DNA from: Hysterangium stoloniferum
Taxonomy: Eukaryota; Basidiomycota; Agaricomycetes; Hysterangiales; Hysterangiaceae
Length of the DNA: 64,000 nucleotides
Direction: 5' to 3'
Assembly (NCBI GenBank): GCA_015178975.1
Contig: WHVD01000156.1
Coordinates: 62,001 to 126,000 of the forward strand
Shown here: positions 55,440 to 64,000 of the stretch, one piece after another
How positions within the stretch are numbered: position 1 is the first letter of the stretch
Layout: every line of letters begins with the position of its first letter
The notes under the pieces: generated by a model
What the model was told of the DNA's origin: nothing
The model's database searches: none
Seen by the model: only the letters and a program-made list of their open reading frames with translations
Made by a program: the position numbers and the translations under genes

Positions 55440-56025
55440 TCAGACTGATGTGAACGTGTTAGGACTGGTCGCTCGGACGCATCCTTCTTTTGTACGTATT
55501 GTTATCTTGGTGGTGGGTTATTATTACAAGGTAACAGAGCACCCCTCAGTAGATCTAACAAAGAGATGAATATGGACTATAAGGAAGAGGGAACTGTGTG
55601 GTATTCAGCTTTTGCTGTGTTGGTGTGATGAGACAGCGTGTTTGTTTCTTGGCTCTCAGCCTTTACTATATCCGCCTAAATCACGTGTGTTTTTATTTTT
55701 TTATTTTTTAATACATTTATATACCGCGTCGCATAACTAAGATACATAGCGGTTGGGAGAAAAGTACCCTAATGGTAGGTGGGGGCGGCAGGATGTGTAT
55801 GTAGCTGGTTGGTATGGGCAGGAGGGTCGAATGTAGGCGGTCACGTGTGTTTTTACTCCGACTTCAGTTCAAAACCCTGCATTCCCCCCTAATTTTCGGG
55901 TTGTTCTTAATATAGTTCAGTTAAGTAATTCACGAGCGTGTTTCTTGTATTTGCGGTCGGAGCCGGAATATTAGTACGGCAACTCAACCTCCTGCATATA
56001 AAGCCCTGCCACTCTCTTCACCCCC
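55440..56025 (+). promoter_or_regulatory. Promoter-like repeat, copy 3, with SINE-like insertion
   Basis: Homologous to 52,400-52,800, interrupted by the element at 55,696-55,840. It ends GCGGTCGGAGCCGGAATATT...CCTGCATATAAAGCCCTGCC at about 55,950-56,010. It lies 90 bases before the long hairpin at 56,112. Confidence 0.65.
55696..55840 (-). mobile_element. SINE-like retroposon with 15-bp target duplication
   Basis: 145 bp; A-rich tail on the minus strand (T-rich at 55,696-55,720). The target duplication TCACGTGTGTTTTTA lies at 55,681-55,695 and 55,841-55,855. A B-box-like ACATTCGACCCTCC is present on the minus strand near 55,825-55,838; no clear A-box, so it may be 5'-truncated. The empty site is at 52,612-52,626. 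The 3' part matches 3,217-3,274. Confidence 0.82.
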
Positions 56026-56111
56026 CTTACCGCTTTCTCTTGATTCTTGTGAGCGTCCTCTGACGGACTTATTCGTAGCTTTTAAAGCATTATATCAAGC
56101 CCCTCAGTCTT

Positions 56112-56304
56112 GAGAGAGGACAATAAAGCTACAAATAAGACCGTCAGAGAACCCATCGCAAGACTCAGTCATTCTCGTACCACAGACAGCGAACGCAGAA
56201 GAAACTCGACAAAACATCGATTTCTTCCGCGACCGCTGTCTGTGGTACGAGAATGACTGAGTCTTGCTCTGACGGTCTTATTCGTAGCTTTATCGTCCTC
56301 TCTC
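56112..56304. ncRNA. Long hairpin, possible small-RNA precursor
   Basis: The inner stem is perfect over 34 bp (56,158-56,191 with 56,234-56,267). The outer stem is 38 bp with two A/C mismatches that would be G-U pairs in minus-strand RNA (56,112-56,149 with 56,267-56,304). There is an 8-base bulge at 56,150-56,157. The 42-base loop contains a further stem (GCAGAAGAAA / TTTCTTCCGC). A third partial copy of the outer arm is at 56,063-56,089. It lies downstream of a TATA-bearing repeat. The structure is certain; expression and function are inference. Confidence 0.6.
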
Positions 56305-56830
56305 GATCCTGCACTTTACCCTGAACAGTGCAGGAACATGGAGGTATGATGTATTTTAGCTTAGCGTTCTTACGACACGGAGTTATTCAAACTTTCTATT
56401 CGTAATCTGTCATTCCCGCCGCCGATAACCCATACTATTGACCGCATATATCTTGGATGCTGTGGATGAACCAGGGCTATTTGTTGGCAGTCCTCTCTAG
56501 CTCTTGTGTGAGTCTTTGATTTGAAATATGTAAATAAATTGTAGGTAAAATGGAGGCATCCGTGAAAGGGAGATTAAGACGTTTAATGCGCGGTAGTATT
56601 GAAGCCTGATTACGCAGTAGTATTAAGCTTCGAATCTATGAAATTGATTAATAACTTAACGCCTAGCACGGGATGAACGTTGAGCAACTGTGACGCTGAT
56701 CTGGTCCAATATAGTATCCCCCAAGGTATTGAAGGTCTTTGTCTTATCCGATGAAAGGATATATATAAGCGAGGCGTTCTCACAAAGTTGGCCGGCATTC
56801 TTACTCTCTGTACTGCACTCGCACTACAGG

Positions 56831-58735
56831 ATGGCGGACGATGACGAGTTATATGGTGTACATGCTGACTTCAGGACACCTTCTGTCCGTGGCATTGCCA
56901 TACTCATTGGTGTCACCGTAGTGATCAGTGCGTGGATACGATATACCCTTCGTCCTAAACGACTGCCTTTGTCACCCGGGCCCAAACCCCCACCACTGCT
57001 GGGAAATCTGCTCAACATGCCAAGGTCTCGAGAGTATGAGGAATACACGAAGTGGAGAGAGACGTACGGAGATACTGCCCATATGGAAGTACTTGGGAAG
57101 CACATTGTTATAATCAACTCTGTCGACGTCGCGAACGATCTGTTAGAGCGGCGTTCAGCCATCTATTCTGACACGCCATACATGCCTATACTTCACGATT
57201 CAAATCTGTGAGTACGGCATTATACCTCTTTTGTATAGTATGCAATGATGGCTAGCACATCCACAGCATGGATCTGGATTGGTCCTTTCCTATGAAGCGA
57301 TATACCTCAAGCTGGAAAAGACAACGCCGTATTTTCACGCAGCATATCAATTCTCCAACAGTAAAGGCGTCATATTCATTGAGGCTGATGTCGTGCACGC
57401 ACGGTCTCCTCAGATCATTATTACACTCTCCCACAGAGCTAGACGCGACCGCAAGGTATACGCTAGCAAATGTGTTCTTGGGAATGATATATGGGCTTTG
57501 ATGTGCAACCAAGGAATGATCCCTACGTGAAAACTTCCGAAGAAGCTGTGACGAAAGTGATAGTAGGAATAAACCCCACGAAGTTCTGGTGAATGTCATC
57601 CCCTGGTGTGGGTATTTAATTCGATAATGGTCATAAAAAGTCTGAAACATCTTCATTGGACAGTGAAACACGTTCCGGCGTGGTTTCCTGGGAACAAATT
57701 CAAGGCATGTGCTAAGGAAGTGAGAGCACTTAGTCAAGAACTATTCCGTCTACCTTTCGAAAATTACAAAATACACTTGATGAGTGTGCTGGAAAAAGTC
57801 TGCGCAGCTTGAAGACCAACAATTACAGGCTGCGGGGAACGCCTCACCTTGCTTCGTTGGCGAAGCACTCGGTGATCTTGCTGAGATGTCTGACCCGGAA
57901 CTATTGCGTGACGTAACAGAGGTTGCCGCTTCAATATATGGCAGTGTGTATCACTTCTATATTCCAAATTATTTATTGACGGGATGATTTCAAAAATGTC
58001 CTCAGCTGCATCAGATACTTCCATGTCCCCTTTGATGTATTGCATTCTCGCCCTTGTTCTTAATCTGGATATCCAACGTCGTGCCCATACAGAGCTTGAC
58101 ATCGTGCTAGGCTCCCCGCAAAGCAGTGACTTCCGCTTACCATCGTTCGACGATCGGCCTCACCTTCCTTATATTGATGCCCTAGTAAAATAATCATTGC
58201 GATGGATACCTGTCGCGGCGACTGGAGTCGCTCACGTTACTATTGATAAGGACGAGTATCGAGGGTATAGAATTCCGAAAGGAAGCATAGTAATAGCAAA
58301 CGCTTGGGCAATGTTGCACGACGAGACAGTATACAGCGATCCGCTCACATTTCGTCCAGATCGATTCTTAGCCAATGTGGACAAGACCCCAGAAACAGAT
58401 CCAGCTACTCGAGGCGTCTTCGGATTCGGGAGACGGTATGGACATTTCAGCCATAACATACGCGTCAAGCATAGTGACCACCATGATGTAGCGTCTGTCC
58501 GGGTCAAGAAGTCGCCTATGCATTATTGTGGATCGAGATTGCAAGTCTTCTTGCTGTTTTTGATTTTGCACCTGCACAGGATATTGAAGGTAAAGATATT
58601 GACATTGGTTACGCGGCCATTCCAGATGGAAATATCTTCCTGTAAGTGGAACAATCCCGCCATTGAAGCACAAATGCCGGAAGATTTACTGTTTTCCTCT
58701 TTCACAGACATCCTCCTCCCTACACTTGCTCTATA
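56831..58735 (+). pseudogene. Cytochrome P450, inactivated
   Basis: Microsomal P450 of the large basidiomycete repertoire. Exon 1 (56,831-57,207): membrane anchor IAILIGVTVVISAWI, then PLSPGPKPPPLLGN hinge. Exon 2 from 57,267: LDWSFPMKRYTSSWKRQRRI, FTQHINSPTV (C-helix WKRQRR). Further: I-helix remains ASDTSMSPLMYCILAL, K-helix SLRWIPVA in which the Glu of ExxR is a TAA stop (58,191-58,193), the DPLTFRPDRFL region, and FGFGRR where the heme Cys normally follows within two residues but is lost. Several frame changes (near 57,490, 57,815 and 58,435) also break it. A TATATATAAG box is at 56,760. The subfamily cannot be assigned by eye. Confidence 0.88.
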
Positions 58736-59939
58736 ACTCTGCGGTCACAGTATAGGAAGGCTAGGATTTTGGAAACAGAATATCAATGAGGGTTTTTTCC
58801 TTCTTTTGTAAGCCCTGACGGAGTGACTTGCTAGCAAATCTCAATTGACGCCGTTTTGCACCGGATTTTGGTATTTGATGACTTCTTTGACGTGGCGAAC
58901 ATCTTTAGAATGTATTTCAGTTGACACTCGGTCAAGACCACTTCCTTGAATCTGTGAGTAAAGCAATCTGAAGACACCCAATTTCTCGTCCTTTGCGTAG
59001 CAGGTCTAGACAATAGTTTGTTGAACGCGTGGTAATGGAGATGCTTGTGTTGGAATTGGTGATGAAAACACCCTTTTACCTAGGGGCAGTTCACCGATTT
59101 CTTCAACTTTTCATATGAAATTGCTAAGTGTGGACCATGCATTTGGAGGCTAATCCATGGTGTACACCTAAATTAGCACCAAACCTATCATATCAGAAGG
59201 TGATTCACTAACTGATACATTGATTAACACACAAGTACTTCTATTACAAGTCTATTAAACCCTTGTAGATTGTGTATTACAATAAGTCAACTCATATACT
59301 ATTTTTGATAGCTTGAGATGTAGGCAGTAAAAGTAGAAAGAAAAAATAGGCTTACAATGAAAAGGAAGCAATTGAATCTATCAAAATGGAGTGTGGTCTA
59401 CTAATACAAAAACTATGAGCTGAGTGCTGGTCACAATGACGCCCTCACATACGTGTATGTACTGACGTCTCATTGACTTCTGGCTGCCATTGAAATAACT
59501 GCAAATACCGTTTCCAAAAAACTATTCCCCGCTTCTATGTATTACTGCGTTTTTTCTTCTTCACTTACTTTGGCATTTTGATTTTCCCAAATGTAGCAGT
59601 GAGTCTCTTCGTGGCGTTGATGTAACGGAATAAACCAGGCATCACCTTCAAGTTGGAGAGTAAGAATCTAAGTGAGCTTGTACTACTTTCGACCGTACTT
59701 CTTTTGCGGTTCAAATTTCAGTATATGACCAGTCTCTTCCTTTGTAAGGTTAGCAACTGTGTACGCGGCGCTTTGGTCGGTTCTGATGTTCCGGAGCTGG
59801 TTATCAGTATAGCACGGTTGTGTACGGGAACCTCAATATTCTAAGTGGGTCCCCACGCAGGTCGCCCTATGGATTAGTGTTCTATGGAGATCAGTTCTAT
59901 ACCACATATCCGCACAATCACGAGTTCTTGCATCTGTCG
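58736..59939. other. Intergenic, one unassigned coding-like stretch
   Basis: Mostly AT-rich with no recognised gene. From about 59,831 to 59,967 one plus-strand frame reads NLNILSGSPRRSPYGLVFYG and then DQFYTTYPHNHEFLHLSIKL before a stop; it looks protein-like, but I cannot name it. Confidence 0.35.
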
Positions 59940-60124
59940 ATAAAGCTACCCAGCATGAGCTAAGTTAGCAATGCCGTTTGATTTGGGAAGGGCCAGAGAT
60001 ATTCCAGACGGCTGAAATACTCTCCCCATTCCATAGCGCCAGTTAACAAATTTGTTTTTTGATAACTTTTCAAGTGGCATAACTGCCGCTGCTAGCTTCA
60101 CCATTAACCGTGTGGGTTATTAAA

Positions 60125-60287
60125 TGTTAAAAGTAAGAGGTAAACAATCTCAGTCACGTATAAGTATAACGGAGTATATATAATAAGTACCTAAACAATC
60201 TACAGCTTAAGTATATAAGTGAATAATGTGTAGAAACGTATCTATACTCACCTCAGTCACGTATGAGGTTAACATAGCTATCCAACA
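60125..60287 (+). mobile_element. Short LTR-like insertion (163 bp)
   Basis: TGTTAAAAGTAAGAGG...GCTATCCAACA with near-matching flanks TTAAA / ATAAA. The position is empty in the left arm near 45,600. It may be a shortened family F LTR. Confidence 0.55.
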
Positions 60288-60379
60288 ATAAATAAATAAA
60301 AAGAAAAGGGATTTCCCATAGTCTGCTGTTAGTCGTGTTGATCTGGAGTGACTGGTTAAATCTGTAAATACACGTACCT

Positions 60380-61719
60380 TCTAATCCCCTTACATAACAC
60401 GACCCCCACACCAGAAAACTCCCTGCGCACAATGGACCGAAGGCGAGAAGGCAATGCGTATTGTGTTAGAGTATGACAAGTCATCAATAACAATGACCTC
60501 ATACCTCTTCCTGATTGTAGTTAGATAACCCGATTCATGCAATGTGGTAGCATACTTAGTCAGATTATAGTTTAGCTTCATACACAGAGTGTGCACAGAC
60601 CAAACGCACAGACCATGTAAGCTAGTATATAGTTAGTTCCAGATGAGAGTGGAATCCCCATCTGGAAGCCTAGACATATCATCAGTTTAACATTCTACAC
60701 CACTCTACCTAAAGTCACTTTCATAGTGCCTACTTAGAGAGTCCTTGTACTACGATCTCCAGGCTTGCAGAACTTATAGTCAGATCCTTCGACTGACTTT
60801 AACATATTGATAGTTCTAAACACAGACGTAAATAACTGGAGGTAAGGGTCAACTTCCTTACATAAACTTTGAATTCCGCCTTAGATACTCGGAACAGCTG
60901 TAATCCGACTAATAGCATCTCCGGACAGCTGAAGTTGTCGGGACTGTTCAGCTTGGTCCTAAAGGTGCTGCAGTTTGGTCCTGAATGTGCTGTAACTGAT
61001 TCTTCAATACCAATTGATCATAGAGATGTTTCCTGGGAAGAGACAACCATACAAATTGACTCGAAAAGGCCGTTATAAGGGAGCCTACCTGGTCACTTCA
61101 AACTTGTCAAGTTTTTCTCGGAACTCGAGATTCAAGGATGACATCTTCTGTTCTTCTTCTCGAAGATTTATTACACCAAAGCCACCTTTCAACCGACGTT
61201 GCCCATTTACAGCTTTAGCCTTGACATCAGCAACAAAACTTTGAATATTGTCATATATTAGGGAATAACCCCATGCTCCACCAAGGGCACTACTCACGAC
61301 ATCAACTCATTGTACATATTTTGCAACTCTTGTGGAAGTGTCTTGCTGTCTAGAAGTTTGCATCGCTGCTGACACGGCTATCCAGTAAGTTGCTTTGAGA
61401 CGCTTCGTATGAATAGACGGTGAGTCGTTGCATATGATAGAGAATCATTGTTTTATTTGTTCACCTCAAATGAGTCAAGGAAAAATATAGTGCCCCCAAC
61501 CGCACTTTTGAGTGGCGGGAACGCATCAGCGGACTCTTTAGTGCCGTCGAGGGCTAATCGTGCAACATTTCCGGTAGTTTCGAGGATGGTATTAGTAGGA
61601 GGTGGTTTCACACCACGTTTGAGCTTGCGAATCCACCTTGAAAGGGCTGCCCAACCTGTCATCTCAGGAGAGCACGATGTGAGAGAACCAGTTGTGCAAT
61701 CTGAGAATAGCGCCAACAA
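60380..61719 (-). pseudogene. STAND/NLR-N-terminus-like gene, copy 3
   Basis: Minus strand: exon 1 (61,719-61,453) with GWAALSRWIRKLKRGVKPPP, TGNVARLALDGTKESADAF and FPPLKSAVGGTIFFLDSF. Then RLL/NELMS-type residues to about 61,300, and YDNIQSFVADVKAKAVNGQ...LKGGFGVINLREEE (61,260-61,085). A solo LTR (60,464-60,804) splits the following part. Same order as copy 2, without the rearrangement of copy 1. No effector-switch or nucleotide-binding domain is visible. Confidence 0.5.
60464..60804 (+). mobile_element. Solo LTR (family F)
   Basis: 341 bp, TGTTAGAGTATGACAAG...GACTTTAACA, target duplication TATTG at 60,459-60,463 and 60,805-60,809. Confidence 0.9.
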
Positions 61720-62605
61720 TTATCACGATTATATAGAAGATCTGAAAGGCTGTTCATGTATGCATATAGCGCATAGGACTCTAAAAAGAGTGCTTTACGG
61801 ACAAGCCTGTGTCGTACGCAAATGCCCTATGATTTGATCCAATAGCTTCCTCGGTGGAAGTTTACTGCTGTAGCTAATTGCGCCCCGTGTGCCAAAGTGA
61901 CAGCGCAAGTCAAATACAGACAGAAATCAAGAATGAAGATGTATCCTCTCGAACATGCGAATTGTCTATAGATTGTGTATGACTACGACTTGGACCAACG
62001 ACGTGTCCACTAATGAACTGATTACCGCTTGACTGGGGTCGTAGGAAAACGGGTGGGCGCAGAAAGAAGGGGTGGATACGGTGCGGTGCATTATCTTAAT
62101 GCTGTTCAGAGCTGGCACGGCTTCAGACTCCACGTAAAAATTGTGACAATGGGGCAGTATGCATGCCAGGTGTGGTTCCAATACACTGCTCGTAATTATA
62201 TTATTTATTTTCCCAACTTTCCCAATTCTCACATGCCCCCCGTCCAAATTGGGCAACGACATTCTAATACTGCAGAATTCTAGATGAGGAGCCATTTAAA
62301 CACTATCAGACTCGGCATAACTCTCAAGTCAGCACTGATGATCAGAAGGCCATTAGAGGCGCTTCAAAATCCTAAACCCTGGAAAAAGAAGACTTACAAA
62401 GCTACTCCTAAATTCTAACATATTATGATTTTCAACGCCAATTTCCGGTAGGCTTTAGTGTATCCCCGAGTACTTGATTCTCAGCTTTGTTCTCATGAAC
62501 CTACAAGGATCCCTCTTTCAATTGGAGTCGGACGGCTTTATTTTTACTAGCAGGGAAAGGACTAAACCAACATTGATGCGAATCAGCTTCTCCGACCCCG
62601 AAACC

Positions 62606-62921
62606 TATTAGAGTAAACTGCAAGCCTGGGGAGCAAGTTGAATGACTCTCTATGTAGGGCAGAGAATGCGACTTAGATAGAGCGGTGTAGAGATAAACCG
62701 ATGCTATAACTAGGCTTCCAGTTGAGGTTTCTACTCCTCAACTGGGGCTAACTATATACTATATTACATGGTTAGTGCATGGGTCTGTGCTCACAAGGAA
62801 CTCGGAACTCCGTCACTAAACTAATAATACTATCACGGAAGTCCATGAACCGGCGATAACCTAAGCAGTCACAATACAAGGTATGAGGTCATACTAATAG
62901 ATGATACCTCATATTCCAACA
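62606..62921 (-). mobile_element. Solo LTR (family F)
   Basis: 316 bp, minus strand TGTTGGAATATGAGG...CTCTAATA, target duplication AAACC at 62,601-62,605 and 62,922-62,926. Confidence 0.88.
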
Positions 62922-62929
62922 AAACCCCC

Positions 62930-63907
62930 CACCCCCGATACAGACCACACAATGGGACTAGTAATACGACCCGAATTCAGATTCGGGGGGTACCGGACCT
63001 TTTGGACCGTTCGCTGGAATCCAAACTGCCGATTAACGAATTGTATGTCTCTCGGAGTACTAGTGACATTATTGGAGCTTGCGGACATAGGCATATTGCC
63101 TTAACATGTCCATATGAGTGGAAAATGGGATGTGGAGTAGTTTCCCTGACTACAGGCAAGTCAGCGAATCAGTATAAAATTAGAATAAAGTAGAAACACC
63201 ACCTCGTTCCTCCGTTCCCGCCACTCACTTGCATACAATTTTTCGTTAACAGCGTGGGCTATAAAAAAATATTAAGAAAAAAGCATTTTTTATGGTTTGC
63301 TGTTAATTGCGTTCATTTGGTAGATTGATCGTCAAACCTGTAAATACACTTACCTTCTAATTGTCTTAATTCGATCTGTATATAATACAATTCTTTGTGC
63401 ATACTCGATTGCAGGCTAAGAGTCATATCACATAGCTGGCACGAGTATCCAGTGAAGTCCAATCCTCCATAGCAGCTTTGAGGCGCTTCGTATGAATAAA
63501 TGATGAGCCGTCACATATGATAAAAAATCATCGCATTCGCTCACCTTACGTGATTCAAGTCCAAATATAATACCCCCAGCCGCGCCTTTGAGTGGTGGGA
63601 ATGGATCAGCAGACTCTTTAATGCTGTCGAGAGCCAGTCGTGCAACATTGCCAGTAGTTTACAGGATAGTAGTAGCGGGAGGTAGTCTCAAACGACCTTT
63701 AAGCTTGGGTCGATCGTTTATTAATCATACAAGCGACGTCATCTTCCCCTTCAGGAGAAATTGTTCAATCTAAACCCAGAAGAAATTTCTGCGGCAGGGC
63801 GAATGAATTTCAATTATATCTTCATTGGGAACGAAAGACAGATGTAGCTTAGGCTTCGAGTTAACTCGTTTAGGATGTTGGAGATAGAGTCATGTGTAGC
63901 CTCGACA
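62930..63907 (-). pseudogene. STAND/NLR-N-terminus-like gene, copy 4 (front part)
   Basis: The minus-strand first exon at about 63,710-63,560 carries the ARLALD...SADPFPPLKG-type motif, with the upstream region to 63,907 matching 41,208-41,400. The later exons are missing or unrecognisable; 62,930-63,380 corresponds to the 42,470-42,860 non-coding part of the left arm. Confidence 0.45.
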
Positions 63908-64000
63908 ACGGTTGGGTTTGACTTGAACAGGCCATACAATACATTGCTTATATCTTAAAATTTTATCTGTTTTTAGTTGGGCTACGTCCTTCAAAGACAC

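Larger units (their letters stand above)
59940..63907 (-). repeat. Right arm of the inverted duplication
   Basis: Reverse complement of 41,208-45,950 block by block; holds gene copies 3 and 4 and three LTR-like insertions not shared with the left arm. Confidence 0.8.

Noticed and set aside
41208-63907. CRISPR-like or provirus-like bounded island
   Set aside because: The boundaries are an inverted duplication of eukaryotic gene fragments; no array or integration site is seen.
1-64000. tRNA and rRNA genes
   Set aside because: No convincing cloverleaf or rRNA signature noticed by eye; a covariance-model scan would decide.

Overview
The window is gene-poor, transposon-rich nuclear DNA from a filamentous basidiomycete, most likely an Agaricomycete. 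This rests on very short GT-AG introns (about 40-80 bases), a Sec13, a Vps15 and a P450 with fungal sequence signatures, Zn2Cys6-type cysteine clusters, an F-box protein fused to an MGQYW-type domain, and chromodomain Ty3/Gypsy elements. No species is claimed.

Layout. 1-6,262 is repeat DNA: the end of a fold-back DNA transposon, a Ty3/Gypsy fragment, a SINE-like tail, and a solo LTR that holds a second solo LTR of its own family, which in turn holds a Tc1/mariner element. 6,424-8,119 has a minisatellite and a broken multi-span membrane protein gene. 10,273-14,320 is the only healthy-looking host segment: a seven-exon SEC13 with one odd internal gap, and an apparently intact four-exon F-box gene. 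14,854-16,835 has a broken tyrosine recombinase on the minus strand abutting a decayed Zn2Cys6 gene on the plus strand. 16,840-39,740 is a deep retroelement nest. A Gypsy integrase fragment (C) is split by a chromovirus (B, 17,405-39,484). One LTR of B is split by a second chromovirus (A, 17,483-29,854). A holds a solo LTR (24,228-24,701). Matching 5-base target duplications bound B and A; those of the solo LTR differ at one base. B also holds three solo LTRs and carries, antisense to its own genes, an intron-containing ORF with a Zn2Cys6-like cluster.

40,259-64,000 is a graveyard of host genes. A deleted Tc1 element is followed by two blocks (41.2-45.95 kb and 59.9-63.9 kb) that are inverted copies of each other. 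Each block holds two copies of a decayed multi-exon gene resembling the N-terminus of fungal STAND/NLR proteins. Between them lie MULE-like transposase remains, a VPS15 pseudogene with a fold-back element in an exon, a 123-bp in-frame minisatellite, three copies of a TATA-bearing promoter-like segment (one with a SINE-like insertion and its empty-site counterpart), a striking 193-base hairpin and a P450 pseudogene.

Relative ages follow from the nesting: C is older than B, B older than A, and the solo LTR inside A is younger still. LTR pairs and target duplications differ mainly by CpG-to-TpG/CpA transitions, which suggests decay by cytosine methylation. Retroelements are described only as fossils.
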